Source: Massilia endophytica (GTDB lineage: Bacteria; Pseudomonadota; Gammaproteobacteria; Burkholderiales; Burkholderiaceae_D). Taken from it: DNA of 64,000 nt. The stretch is from assembly GCF_021165955.1 (NCBI RefSeq), contig NZ_CP088952.1, positions 1,240,001 through 1,304,000 on the forward strand, read 5' to 3'. A program made the translations under genes and the position numbers. Below are positions 29,784-38,689 of this stretch, piece by piece (positions within the stretch are counted from its first letter, which is position 1; the number at the start of each line of letters is the position of its first letter). The notes under the pieces are model-generated. The model saw only the letters and a list, made by a program, of their open reading frames with translations. It had not been told where the DNA came from and searched no databases.

Positions 29784-30101
29784 ATGAAACAAGCAGCCAT
29801 GCTGGCGACGCTGTGGCTCGCCGCTAACGCAGTGGTACATGGTGCAGAAGTCGAGGTCGGGCAGAAAGATATGAAGTTCAGCCGCTGGCGAATCGTCGTC
29901 AAAGTCGGGGACACTGTATCATTTAAGAATGACGACACAGTAAGTCATAATATCTTTTCCTTGTCTGAGGCTAAGACTTTTGACCTGGGCTCTTATCAAC
30001 CGGGCCAGAGCCGCAAGGTAACGTTTAACAAGCCAGGGATGGTTGAGGTGGAATGCGCGGTGCATCCAAGCATGCATATGACTGTCGAAGTGCAGAAATA
30101 G
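29784..30101 (+). CDS. Small periplasmic cupredoxin (plastocyanin-like)
   Basis: 105 residues with a signal peptide ending near VVHGA (cleavage ~20). The mature ~85 residues match a type-1 copper fold: His55 in DTVSHNIF, and Cys91-x2-His94-x2-Met97 (with Met99) in the C-terminal loop ECAVHPSMHM. It resembles cupredoxins that sit beside MauG/CCP genes, so it probably carries electrons to or from the peroxidase upstream. AGGAG lies 7 bases before the ATG. Base composition is noticeably poorer in GC than most of the window (23/60 at 29941-30000). Confidence 0.82.
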   Translation: MKQAAMLATLWLAANAVVHGAEVEVGQKDMKFSRWRIVVKVGDTVSFKNDDTVSHNIFSLSEAKTFDLGSYQPGQSRKVTFNKPGMVEVECAVHPSMHMTVEVQK

Positions 30102-30191
30102 CAATCTGGCTCGCGGATGGAGGCTGAATGGTTCCTCGAATGAGTTTTCGCAGTAAGATGCCTGCACGAGCTGAACAAACAAGGTTTCGCC

Positions 30192-31637
30192 ATGGCCGTA
30201 TTTAGCAAGAAAAAACTCATTCAATTCCAGACCGCCGAGGCACTTCTATCGCCCAAAACCCATCGCGTGCTGGTCGTCGACGATGAGGAAGCCAATCGCA
30301 AGGTGATGGCATCTATCTTGCGGCCACATTTCGATGTGCTGGAGGCTAAGGACGGCCTAGAGGCACTGTCCCGGATCGAGGCGTTGGCTGATACGGCCGG
30401 GTTCTCGTGCATCGTGAGCGATCAACGTATGCCCGGATTGACCGGTGTCGAGTTGTTTGAACGTCTGGTGGCCCAAATGCCTGCGGCAGTGCGCATCATC
30501 GTGACCGGTTTTACGGACGTCGGCGCCATTGTCGATTCCATCAACCGGGCTCAGATTTACCGTTTCATCTTGAAACCCTTCGACGCCAATGATTTTTTGC
30601 TAACAGTTCAGCGGGCTGTCGAGACTGTCGAATTGCAGCGCCAGCTGGCTGCCCACCATGAAGAGCTGGAAGAGAAAGTCGCCCAGCGGACCCAAGAACT
30701 GGCTGAGCAACAGCAACGCTTGTTGGAGGCCTATCGCAAGCTCGAGCAGTCTTCCCGGCGCATATTGGCGCTCTACAATAACGCATCGTGCGGATACCAT
30801 ACGCTGGACCGTAGCGGAACAATTGTGGAGATTAACGACACGCTGCTCAATTGGACTGGATGGGATCGAGAGGCTCTCATTGGGCGGCGGCGCTTTCTCG
30901 ACCTTGTTGCTGAGGACTCACGGAACGCATTCTTGGAACGCTTTCCTGAAGCAGCGGAGTCTGGCTGGCTATTCGATTTTGATCAGGTGGAGTTCGAGCT
31001 GGAGGGGGACGAGGTCCGGGTACCGGTCCTGGCCAATGCCACATGCCATACGGAGGATGAGGGACTCGCAAGCGAAGTACGTTGGACGGTGATCAACATC
31101 AGCGAACGTAAGCAAGCGGAGGCCCAGATCCGTTTCATGGCAGACCATGATGCGTTGACCGGACTGCCCAATCGGGTCCTGTTGCAAGACCGGGTCCAGC
31201 GGGACCTTCTGCAAGCGAAGCGGCACAACACTAGAGTGGCGGTCATTTTCATTGACATTGACCATTTTAAAGAGGTCAATGATTCCTTAGGGCATCATTG
31301 CGGCGATAAGCTGTTGGTGCAGATCGCCAGACGGGTTGAAAGCTGCCTGCGACAGAGTGATACGCTATCCCGGTTGGGCGGGGACGAATTTGTGGTCAGC
31401 CTGGCCGATGTGCGGGACCTGGACGCGATTGGGGCGGTGGCAGCCAAGATCAATGCCGCGCTTGCGAGCCCGTTCTTCGCCGACGAGAAAGAAATGCGGG
31501 TTAGCGGAAGCCTCGGTATTGCGATCTACCCCGATGATGATGCCAATCTAGAATCGCTCATGCGTAAAGCCGACAAAGCGATGTATGAAGCAAAGCAGGC
31601 TGGCCGTAATTGCGCCCGGTTTTTCTCCAGCGATTGA
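30192..31637 (+). CDS. Response regulator with PAS and GGDEF output
   Basis: 481 residues, no membrane segment. Receiver ~25-140 with acidic pair VVDDEE, phospho-acceptor Asp77 in VSDQRMPG, T in IIVTGF and Lys in ILKPFD; coiled coil ~150-190 (EELEEKVAQRTQELAEQQQ); PAS ~195-310; GGDEF ~320-480 with intact GGDEF at 396-400 and FIDIDHFKEVND. It is a phosphorylation-controlled diguanylate cyclase. The receiver is a close paralogue of the one in the 189-residue regulator at 21711-22280. Codon and base use are AT-richer than neighbours (27/60 GC at 31261-31320). No kinase is adjacent. Confidence 0.9.
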   Translation: MAVFSKKKLIQFQTAEALLSPKTHRVLVVDDEEANRKVMASILRPHFDVLEAKDGLEALSRIEALADTAGFSCIVSDQRMPGLTGVELFERLVAQMPAAVRIIVTGFTDVGAIVDSINRAQIYRFILKPFDANDFLLTVQRAVETVELQRQLAAHHEELEEKVAQRTQELAEQQQRLLEAYRKLEQSSRRILALYNNASCGYHTLDRSGTIVEINDTLLNWTGWDREALIGRRRFLDLVAEDSRNAFLERFPEAAESGWLFDFDQVEFELEGDEVRVPVLANATCHTEDEGLASEVRWTVINISERKQAEAQIRFMADHDALTGLPNRVLLQDRVQRDLLQAKRHNTRVAVIFIDIDHFKEVNDSLGHHCGDKLLVQIARRVESCLRQSDTLSRLGGDEFVVSLADVRDLDAIGAVAAKINAALASPFFADEKEMRVSGSLGIAIYPDDDANLESLMRKADKAMYEAKQAGRNCARFFSSD

Positions 31638-31708
31638 TCGCTAAGCTGGCTAAACGTTCCTCCGGAGTCCGATTTTGCCGGTGGGGCGAGGGCGGTTTCC
31701 GGTCTGTA

Positions 31709-32128
31709 CTATCGGCCGTCGGCCATCATACGCTCGAAGAGGGCGCAGTCGGAGTAGATCTGAATCAGGTTGTCCGATTGCGAAAGATGCTGGGCGATTG
31801 CCACCGTCAGGTTGATCAGCTTCGATCCTGTCAGCACGCTCACGCGCTTGAGGGACTGGCGGTTGGTGGAGAAGAACTGCGTCCACTGCTTGCTCACGTC
31901 CGTCGATACCAGCGTGGCCTGTTCGGCGTCGATGAACAGTTCGAGCGGCGGCTTGCGCAGCAGGGCCAGGCCGATCTCGTCCAGGGCCGCGTAGCCGAAC
32001 TGGCCGACATCCGAACCGGAGATGGTCACGAGCAGCGCATTGTCGCGCAGCGGCTCGAATTCGAAGCTGCCGTCGCCCGCGGAGAGGCGCGTACGGTGGC
32101 AGGGCATGGCGCTGCGTTCGATTGGCAT
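31709..32128 (-). CDS. Small STAS-like protein of unknown function
   Basis: 139 residues, no signal peptide. The pattern of a beta-strand start (NALLVTISGSD), a central ELFIDAEQA strand, the helix WTQFFSTNRQSL and then a V-SVLTGSKL-strand resembles the SpoIIAA/STAS-like fold, but I cannot assign it with confidence. The start at 32128 has GAGGGA upstream; an alternative ATG at 32140 overlaps the hydroxylase stop as ATGA. Either way it is translationally coupled to the prolyl hydroxylase upstream. It converges on the REC-PAS-GGDEF gene. Confidence 0.65.
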   Translation of the reverse strand: MPIERSAMPCHRTRLSAGDGSFEFEPLRDNALLVTISGSDVGQFGYAALDEIGLALLRKPPLELFIDAEQATLVSTDVSKQWTQFFSTNRQSLKRVSVLTGSKLINLTVAIAQHLSQSDNLIQIYSDCALFERMMADGR

Positions 32129-32136
32129 GTAATCCC

Positions 32137-33018
32137 TCATACGAATTCGCCCAAGCGCATCCATTTGGTCGCCACCCACTTTTCGCCCGCAACCACGGGC
32201 GCGCCGCCGTGCAGGGTGAGTTCGTCCAGCTGGCCGGACTCGTTGACGTATTCGAAGTAGACCGCCGCGCCTTTCTTCGGCACCACAGAGAGGTGGATCT
32301 TGGGGAAGATGGTGTCGCCCGCATCTTCCACGTCGTTCAGGTAGACGATGAGGGTGCTGATGCGCTGGCCGCCGCGCTTGAGCGTGGCCGCGAAGCCGGA
32401 GTTGGCGGGGTCGAAGTAGTCGAAGTGGGGCCGGTATTCGGCGCCCACTTGGTAGTGCAGGATGTGCAGCGCCTCGCCGTGCGAGACCGGCACGTTCATC
32501 ACTTCAGCGATGCGGCGCTCCACGCGCTGAATCAGTCCACTGCCTTCGGACTTGAGGAAGGTGCCCTGGCTGGTGCGGTGGTCCTTCACCTGATTCTGGC
32601 CCGTGAGCGGGTCCACCGTGGCCGAGGGTTCGAGCTGGCCGCGCGCGAGCGCGATCAGGCCGTCGCATTCTTCTTCCGTCAGCAGGTTGTCCAGCACTGC
32701 CACCACGGGCTGGCCGACCCGCATGGATACGCGCACCAAGCGGTCGCTGGTGCGGATCACATTGCCGGTCTGGGGAAAGCGCGGGGTGCCGTAGCGGTAG
32801 GGCTCCGTACTCTGCGTGACCTGCAGTTCGCCGCCTTCGCCCTGCACGGGATTGAGCGAGAGCGCTTCGCGGCGCTCGGCCACCACTTTCAGGCAGTAGT
32901 CCGGGTCGTAGTTGGCGGCCACCATCGCCGTGACGATGTCCTTGTCGACGCAGCCCTTGGCCAGGCAGCCGTCGAGCCATTGCGCCCATTCGGGCGACAT
33001 GCGGGTGTATTTTTCCAT
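32137..33018 (-). CDS. Fe(II)/2-oxoglutarate prolyl 4-hydroxylase-like dioxygenase
   Basis: 293 residues. The catalytic C-terminal domain (~105-290) carries the Fe(II) triad His198-x-Asp200 (HFDYF) and His270 (LHGGAPV), and Lys280 in GEKWVATKW for 2-oxoglutarate, the arrangement of animal and bacterial prolyl 4-hydroxylases. The N-terminal ~85 residues hold a helical segment with MVAANYDPDYC of unknown role. The substrate is not known; bacterial relatives hydroxylate prolines in specific proteins. No signal peptide, so it is probably cytoplasmic. It leads a two-gene operon with the STAS-like protein. Confidence 0.88.
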   Translation of the reverse strand: MEKYTRMSPEWAQWLDGCLAKGCVDKDIVTAMVAANYDPDYCLKVVAERREALSLNPVQGEGGELQVTQSTEPYRYGTPRFPQTGNVIRTSDRLVRVSMRVGQPVVAVLDNLLTEEECDGLIALARGQLEPSATVDPLTGQNQVKDHRTSQGTFLKSEGSGLIQRVERRIAEVMNVPVSHGEALHILHYQVGAEYRPHFDYFDPANSGFAATLKRGGQRISTLIVYLNDVEDAGDTIFPKIHLSVVPKKGAAVYFEYVNESGQLDELTLHGGAPVVAGEKWVATKWMRLGEFV

Positions 33019-33031
33019 GCGGGGAGTATAC

Positions 33032-33256
33032 CTAAGCTTGCTTGCCAGGTGGCTTCTCGGGCACGACGAGCACCTTGAGCTCGGGCGCCTTCACCTTCTG
33101 CTGCACAACCTGGACTGCGACGGCCCGGCGCGGTGGCTCGGGGCGGGGCGGTTTGGGGAACATGTTTGCCTTCTTCTTGTCAAAGATGCCATCAGGTGTG
33201 GGCTCCAGCCCACTTTGCAAGCCTGGATGCGTATCCCGTGCGCGGGACTCCGGCAT
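33032..33256 (-). CDS. Possible small proline/lysine-rich protein
   Basis: An open frame of 74 residues (or 43 from the ATG at 33163) rich in Pro, Lys, Arg and Val (KPPRPEPPRR, VPEKPPGKQA). It ends 13 bases before the hydroxylase start on the same strand. No clear ribosome site and no recognised family. It is listed because the compositional pattern looks protein-like and the space is otherwise empty. Confidence 0.3.
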   Translation of the reverse strand: MPESRARDTHPGLQSGLEPTPDGIFDKKKANMFPKPPRPEPPRRAVAVQVVQQKVKAPELKVLVVPEKPPGKQA

Positions 33257-33264
33257 TTCAGACT

Positions 33265-33270
33265 TATAAT
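33265..33270 (+). promoter_or_regulatory. Candidate -10 box for the TonB receptor operon
   Basis: A perfect TATAAT lies 32 bases before the GTG start, which would give a leader of about 25 bases. No good -35 hexamer is found 16 to 18 bases upstream, so an activator or another sigma factor may be needed. Confidence 0.3.
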
Positions 33271-33301
33271 TCTTTTCAACAATAACAAACGAGACCCCTC
33301 C

Positions 33302-35236
33302 GTGTCCAAACATCTGATGCCGTCGGCCGTTCTGGTCCTGGGACTTGCGCTGGGGACGCCCCTCGCCTGGAGCCAGGAGGCGTCCGGCGGGGATATTGCT
33401 GAGCTCTCCCTGGAGCAGCTCGAAAATATCGTCATTACCTCCGTGTCGCGGCAGGAGGAGAGGCTGTCGAACGCGGCGGCCTCCATCTTCATCATCAGCG
33501 CCAGCGATATCCGCCGCAGCGGCGTGCGCTCCCTTCCCGAGGCGCTGCGCCTGGCTCCCAATCTGCAAGTCGCCCGCATCGATGCGCGCAATTATGCGAT
33601 CACCGCGCGCGGCTTCAACAGCGCGTTCACAAACAAGCTGCTGGTGCTGATCGATGGACGCAGCATCTACAGCCCCCTGTTTTCCGGCGTGTTCTGGGAT
33701 GCGCAGGATGTGGTGCTGGAGGATATCGAGCGTATCGAGGTAATCAGCGGGCCGGGCGCCACCATCTGGGGCGTGAACGCGGTGAACGGCGTCATCAACA
33801 TCATCACGCGGTCGGCCAAGGACACGCAGGACGGCATGGTCAGCGTGAGCGCGGGACGCGACGACCGCGACGGCACGGTGCGCTACGGCGGCAGATTGCC
33901 GAAGGGCGGCCACTACCGGGCGTATGCGAAAACGGTGGAGGTGGACGACACGGCCAACGCGGCCGGGGCCAGCAGGTTCACCGGTTTCCGCCGCCGCCAG
34001 GCCGGTTTTCGCGCCGACTGGGATCTCACGCAGGGAGGCCTGAGCATCTCGGGGGATGCCTACCAGGGAGCGCTGGAGCAAGCGCGCACGCGCGATATCC
34101 GCATTGCGGGCGCCAATCTGGTGGGACGCTGGACACGCAAGCTGTCCGACGAGTCGAACCTGCGCCTGCAGATGGTGCTGGACCATACGGAGCGCAGCCA
34201 GCCCAATGCCTTTGTCGAAAAGCTGGACACGGTGGAGCTGGAGGCCCAGCATGACCTGCGCCTGGGGAATACCCATGCCATCGCCTGGGGTGGCGGCATT
34301 CGTTTCTCGCGTGACGACCTGACCAACGCCGCGGCCTTCTCCTTCCTCCCAGCGGACAAGGAGCTGCACTGGGCGAACATCTTCGTCCAGGATGAAATCG
34401 CGCTGCGCGACAACCTGCGCCTTACCCTGGGCATGAAGGTCGAGCACAACAACTATACGGGCGCGGAAACCCTGCCTGGCGTGCGCCTGGGCTGGAGCTT
34501 CGCGCCGGGCCATCTCCTGTGGGGCAACCTGGCGCGGACCGTGAGGGCGCCATCCCGCATCGACCGCGACATCTACGTCCCCAGCAAGCCGATCATGATC
34601 GGCGGCGTGCCCCGCTACCAGATCGCGGGCGGCCCCACCTTTGAATCGGAAGTGGCGAATGTGGCGGAGCTGGGCTACCGCGTGCAGCCGTCCTCCCGCT
34701 GGACGTTTTCGGCAACGGCGTATTATGCGAAGTACGACCGGCTGCGCACCCTGGAGCCGAATACGGCGAACCTGCCCTATACCGGCCTGCAGGAATTCCG
34801 CAATATGGGCGACGGCCATGTGCGCGGCCTTGAGCTGTGGGCGCGCTGGCAGCTTGCGGAACGCTGGCGCCTGAACGCGGGCGCGGTGGTGCAGAGCGTG
34901 GACACGGGCCTGGAACCGGGCAGCCGGGACGTCAGTGCCAGAACCGGCTTGGCCACCAACGACCCGAACCGCCACTGGCTGCTGCGCTCATCGCACGACC
35001 TGAGCGCGCGCAGCCAGCTGGACTGGACATTGCGCTACACGGGAGCACTGGCCAACCCCCAAGTGCCCGCTTACTATGAACTGGACCTGCAATGGACGTG
35101 GAAGCCGATGCCCAATCTGGATGTGGCCCTGATCGGCCAGAATCTTCTGCATTCCTCGCATGCCGAATTCGGCACCTCGCCCGGCCGCAGCGTGTTCGAA
35201 CGCAGCGGCCTGCTGAAACTCACCTGGCGCTTCTGA
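33302..35236 (+). CDS. TonB-dependent outer-membrane receptor
   Basis: 644 residues from the GTG at 33302 (an ATG at 33317 also keeps the signal peptide, which ends near AWSQ). The plug domain (~35-165) has VITSVSRQEE, the LPEALRLAPN block, ARGFN, LVLIDGRSIY and ERIEVISGPGATIWG, then NAVNGVINIIT. The rest is a beta-barrel ending in aromatic Phe (LTWRF). Such receptors import siderophores, vitamins or other bulky ligands with TonB energy. The ligand is unknown. It is the first gene of a tight operon: YfiR-like gene 4 bases on, then a hybrid kinase, so it may be regulated by or feed the signalling system. An open extension to 32912 overlaps the hydroxylase and was rejected. Confidence 0.9.
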   Translation: MSKHLMPSAVLVLGLALGTPLAWSQEASGGDIAELSLEQLENIVITSVSRQEERLSNAAASIFIISASDIRRSGVRSLPEALRLAPNLQVARIDARNYAITARGFNSAFTNKLLVLIDGRSIYSPLFSGVFWDAQDVVLEDIERIEVISGPGATIWGVNAVNGVINIITRSAKDTQDGMVSVSAGRDDRDGTVRYGGRLPKGGHYRAYAKTVEVDDTANAAGASRFTGFRRRQAGFRADWDLTQGGLSISGDAYQGALEQARTRDIRIAGANLVGRWTRKLSDESNLRLQMVLDHTERSQPNAFVEKLDTVELEAQHDLRLGNTHAIAWGGGIRFSRDDLTNAAAFSFLPADKELHWANIFVQDEIALRDNLRLTLGMKVEHNNYTGAETLPGVRLGWSFAPGHLLWGNLARTVRAPSRIDRDIYVPSKPIMIGGVPRYQIAGGPTFESEVANVAELGYRVQPSSRWTFSATAYYAKYDRLRTLEPNTANLPYTGLQEFRNMGDGHVRGLELWARWQLAERWRLNAGAVVQSVDTGLEPGSRDVSARTGLATNDPNRHWLLRSSHDLSARSQLDWTLRYTGALANPQVPAYYELDLQWTWKPMPNLDVALIGQNLLHSSHAEFGTSPGRSVFERSGLLKLTWRF

Positions 35237-35240
35237 TCCC

Positions 35241-35846
35241 ATGCGCGCTACGACCCTGAACGCTTGCCGCTCCTTCCCGCTCGCCGCCGCGATGCAGGGC
35301 TGGCAGATGGCATTGCTCGCATTGGTGATGGCCTGCCTGACGCTTTCCTGCCTCGCAGGCGGCGCACCTCCTGCCACCTCGGGCGTTCCCGCGCTCGAAC
35401 GCAGCGTGAAGGCGGCCTATCTGTTCAAGTTCCTCGGCTACGCCGAGTTCTCCGCCGAAGCCACCGGCCCGCTCACCGTGGGCATACTCGGCGCGGACGA
35501 TATCGCGGCGGAATTGGCGCGCATCACGGAGGGGCGCATGGTGAACGGACGGCCTGTCGCCGTGCGCACCCTGCGCGAAGGTGAACCCGCAACGGGACTG
35601 AGCATGCTGTTCGTGGGCGCGGACGCGGAGCGCCCGCTCCAGGCCCTGCGCAGCGCCACAGAAAAATCCGTGCTGAGCGTGACGGAAATCGAGAACGGCC
35701 TGCAACTGGGCGCCGTCATCAACTTCCGCATGGTCGATGAACGCGTGCGCTTCGAGGTCTCGCTGCCCGCCGCGGAGAAGAACAACCAGCGCCTGAGTTC
35801 CCGCCTGCTCTCCGTGGCCTACCATATCCAGAAGGACAAGCCTTAG
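35241..35846 (+). CDS. YfiR-family periplasmic protein
   Basis: 201 residues. After a hydrophobic signal segment (~22-40) comes the DUF4154/YfiR core: the VKAAYLFKFLGYAEF motif, LTVGILG-DD, a central FVG-A strand and the final INF-MVDERVRFEVSL-AAEKNNQRLSSRLLSVA block, the family hallmark. In Pseudomonas YfiR represses the diguanylate cyclase YfiN by binding in the periplasm. Here the following gene, overlapping by one base, is a hybrid histidine kinase, so this YfiR probably restrains a kinase rather than a cyclase. The start gap to the TonB receptor is 4 bases. Confidence 0.88.
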   Translation: MRATTLNACRSFPLAAAMQGWQMALLALVMACLTLSCLAGGAPPATSGVPALERSVKAAYLFKFLGYAEFSAEATGPLTVGILGADDIAAELARITEGRMVNGRPVAVRTLREGEPATGLSMLFVGADAERPLQALRSATEKSVLSVTEIENGLQLGAVINFRMVDERVRFEVSLPAAEKNNQRLSSRLLSVAYHIQKDKP

Positions 35847-37756
35847 TGTTGGCCATACTGAAAAAAGGGACGGTGCGCGCCAAGCTGATCATGATGGCGC
35901 TGGCCACCACCTTTGTTGCGCTGGTGACGATGGGGGGAGCGATGCTGGTCTACGACCTGCGCACCTTCCAGCAGAACTGGGTGGACGACCTCACCACGCA
36001 GGCCGAAATTGTGGCGACGGTTTCCGCGCCCGCCATCACCTTCAACGATCCCGTTGTGGCGCGCCAGAACCTGGCCTTGCTGCGCGTGCGTCCGCAGATC
36101 CAGGCGGGCGCCATCTACAGCGCCAACGGCGCCATGTTCGCCTCCTATGCGCAGTCGGCCCAGGAAACCCCCGTGTTTCCGGACCGTCCTGGCCAGCCGG
36201 GCCACTTTATCGACGGCGGGCGCATGGTGGTCTACCACCCCATCGTGGAGAACGGTGAAACGATTGGCACCGTCTACCTGAGCGCGCGCTACCGCCTGAT
36301 CGACCGCGCCAGCAGCTACGCCATCATTTTGGGCGGCGTGATGGTGGGCAGCCTGCTGATGGCGGCGCTGGCCGCGAGCGGGCTGCAGCAGGCCATTACG
36401 CGCCCCCTTGCGGCGGTGACGGACGTGGCGCGCGAGGTGATGCAGAAACGGGACTTCTCCCTGCGTGTGCCCGGCAGCGCCAGTGGCGAAATCGGCACCC
36501 TCGTCGATGCCTTCAACGACATGCTGGCCGAAATCGGGCGGCGCGCGCACGCGCTGCAGGAGGCCAACCTCACGCTGGAGAAAGAAATGATGGTGCGCCA
36601 GGGCGCCGAGCGCGCACTGCTGCTGGCGGACCGCCGCAAGGACGAATTCCTCGCCACCCTGGCGCACGAGCTGCGCAACCCGCTGGCGCCCATCCGCACC
36701 GGCCTCGATATCATGCGCCTGAACCCGGCGGACAAGGCGGCCGGCGAACGTGCGCGCGCCATCATGGAGCGGCAGTTGAAGCAGATGGTGCGGCTGGTGG
36801 ACGACCTGATGGACGTTTCCCGCATCAACACGGGCAAGCTCACCATCCGCCACGAGCAGGTGGAGCTGCACGCGGTGATCGGCGACGCGCTGGAGATCGC
36901 GCGTTCGTATATCGAGGCCCAGGGGCACACACTGACGGTCTCGCTGCCCGAAGAGAAAGTGTATGTGCTGGGCGACGCCACTCGCCTGGCGCAGATCGTA
37001 TCGAATCTGCTGAACAACGCGGCCAAGTACACGAATCGTGGCGGCGCCATCCGCCTCAGCGCTTCCGTGACGAATGGCCAGCTGACGATCAGCATCGTGG
37101 ACAACGGCATCGGCATCGAGCCCGGCATGTTGGGCGAGATTTTCGAAATGTTCATCCAGGCCGATTCCTCGCTGGAACGCACCACGGCGGGCCTTGGTGT
37201 CGGCCTCTCGCTGGCACGCAGGCTGGTGGAACTGCACGGCGGCACCATCCGCGCTCGCAGCGAAGGAGCAGGGAAGGGCAGCGAGTTTGTTGTAACCTTG
37301 CCTGTCATGGCATCCGCCGGGAGCGCAGCTCCGCGGCAGGAGAGCGCTCCACTCATGTCCGGCCCCTTCCGCATTCTGCTGGCGGATGACAATATCGACT
37401 TCGTGAACGCCATTGGCGCGCTGCTGCGCACCATGGGCCATACGGTGCACATCAGCCACGACGGGCCGCAGGCGCTGGCCGCGGCGGAAGCCTTCCTGCC
37501 GGATTTCGCCTTCCTCGACATCGGCCTGCCACACCTGAACGGCTACGATCTGGCGCGCGCGCTGCGGCGCCTGCCCGCGCTGAACAAATGCGTGCTGGTG
37601 GCGGTCACCGGCTGGGGACAGCAGAAGGACCGCCAGCTCGCTTTCGATGCAGGCTTCCAGGGGCACCTGGTGAAACCGGTCAGCATCGAGCAGATCAGCG
37701 CCATTCTCGCGGGCGAATACCAGGGCATGGCAACGCCGCAGTCGCTGGGCGGCTAA
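35846..37756 (+). CDS. Hybrid sensor histidine kinase with CHASE8-like sensor
   Basis: 636 residues from a GTG that overlaps the yfiR-like stop (TAGTG). TM1 ~13-35; periplasmic ~36-150 with a CHASE8-like pattern (DDLTTQAEIVATVSAPAITFND..) as found in YfiN-type proteins; TM2 ~152-175; HAMP ~178-232; HisKA with His274 in AHELRNPLAP; HATPase_c with N-box LLNNAAKYT, DNGIGIE and GLGVGLSLAR; C-terminal receiver with Asp558 in LDIGLPHLNG and Lys in LVKPVS. It is an inner-membrane kinase that may pass phosphate to its own receiver and on to a separate Hpt/regulator. The ligand input is likely set by the upstream YfiR protein. Confidence 0.9.
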   Translation: MLAILKKGTVRAKLIMMALATTFVALVTMGGAMLVYDLRTFQQNWVDDLTTQAEIVATVSAPAITFNDPVVARQNLALLRVRPQIQAGAIYSANGAMFASYAQSAQETPVFPDRPGQPGHFIDGGRMVVYHPIVENGETIGTVYLSARYRLIDRASSYAIILGGVMVGSLLMAALAASGLQQAITRPLAAVTDVAREVMQKRDFSLRVPGSASGEIGTLVDAFNDMLAEIGRRAHALQEANLTLEKEMMVRQGAERALLLADRRKDEFLATLAHELRNPLAPIRTGLDIMRLNPADKAAGERARAIMERQLKQMVRLVDDLMDVSRINTGKLTIRHEQVELHAVIGDALEIARSYIEAQGHTLTVSLPEEKVYVLGDATRLAQIVSNLLNNAAKYTNRGGAIRLSASVTNGQLTISIVDNGIGIEPGMLGEIFEMFIQADSSLERTTAGLGVGLSLARRLVELHGGTIRARSEGAGKGSEFVVTLPVMASAGSAAPRQESAPLMSGPFRILLADDNIDFVNAIGALLRTMGHTVHISHDGPQALAAAEAFLPDFAFLDIGLPHLNGYDLARALRRLPALNKCVLVAVTGWGQQKDRQLAFDAGFQGHLVKPVSIEQISAILAGEYQGMATPQSLGG

Positions 37757-37765
37757 AATAGCGTC

Positions 37766-38689
37766 ATGCTATTCGACCTGACAGACCTGCGCCTCTTCAT
37801 TCATATCGCCGAGCTGAAAAGCCTTACGCGCAGCGCGGAGCGCATGCACATGTCGCTGGCGGCGGCAAGCAACCGCGTCAAGGAGCTGGAAACGCGCTTC
37901 GGCACGCGGCTGCTGTACCGCGAGAACAAGGGCGTGCAGCTCTCGCCCGCAGGGGAAACGCTGCTGGCGCATGCCCAGCAGTTCATGCAGCAGGTGGAAA
38001 GGCTGAAGAGCGAGATGCAGCAGTATAACAACGGCATCAAGGGCCATATCCGCATCTTCGCCAACACCACGGCGGTCACGGAGTTCATGCCGGAGGTGCT
38101 GGGGCGCTTCCTCAGCCGCCATCCGCAGGTGAACGTGGCGCTGGAAGAGCGCCTGAACCAGGACATCCTGCGCGGGATTCAGGAAGGCACGGCCGATATC
38201 GGCATCGTGGCCGGACCCGTTACCGGCGCGGGACTGGAGGTCATCAATTTTTCCACGGACAGGCTGGTGCTGGCCACTGCCCTGGACCATCCGCTCGCCG
38301 GAGCGGGGACCGTGGAATTCGCGCAAACGCTGGACTACCAGCACATCGGCCTGCACGAAGGCAGCACCCTGCAGCACTTCCTGAACCGCATGGCCTCGGA
38401 AAGCGGCCAGCGGCTGCAGCTGCGCATCCAGGTGCGGGGCTTCGAGGCCATGTGCCGCATGGTGGAGAACAATGTTGGGGTGGCGATCCTGCCGCACTCC
38501 TCGGCGCTGAGGCTGAGCCGAGGAATGAAGCTGGCGCTGGTGGAACTGCGGGAACCCTGGGCCGTACGCGAGCGCAGCGTAGTGGTGCAGAAGCTGGACG
38601 CCTTGCCGCTGTACGCGCGGGAGCTGGTGGACTTTATCTGCAACAGCCAGGAGCAGGAAGGGGGCGTTGCCCCCTCCGCGCTTACTTGA
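37766..38689 (+). CDS. LysR-family transcriptional regulator
   Basis: 307 residues. The N-terminal winged helix (~1-60) has LRLFIHIAELKSLTRSAERMHMSLAAASNRVKELE in the LysR consensus; the rest is the effector-binding domain with the DIGIVAGP strand. It starts 10 bases after the hybrid-kinase gene but its end overlaps by 8 bases with the TRAP binding-protein gene on the opposite strand. LysR regulators often control the cluster next to them, so it is the likely regulator of the itaconate-type operon, although here it sits at the 3' end of that operon rather than divergent from its first gene. Confidence 0.88.
   Translation: MLFDLTDLRLFIHIAELKSLTRSAERMHMSLAAASNRVKELETRFGTRLLYRENKGVQLSPAGETLLAHAQQFMQQVERLKSEMQQYNNGIKGHIRIFANTTAVTEFMPEVLGRFLSRHPQVNVALEERLNQDILRGIQEGTADIGIVAGPVTGAGLEVINFSTDRLVLATALDHPLAGAGTVEFAQTLDYQHIGLHEGSTLQHFLNRMASESGQRLQLRIQVRGFEAMCRMVENNVGVAILPHSSALRLSRGMKLALVELREPWAVRERSVVVQKLDALPLYARELVDFICNSQEQEGGVAPSALT

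Noticed and set aside
32912..33301. N-terminal extension of the TonB receptor
   Set aside because: Overlaps the hydroxylase start and would bury the receptor signal peptide.
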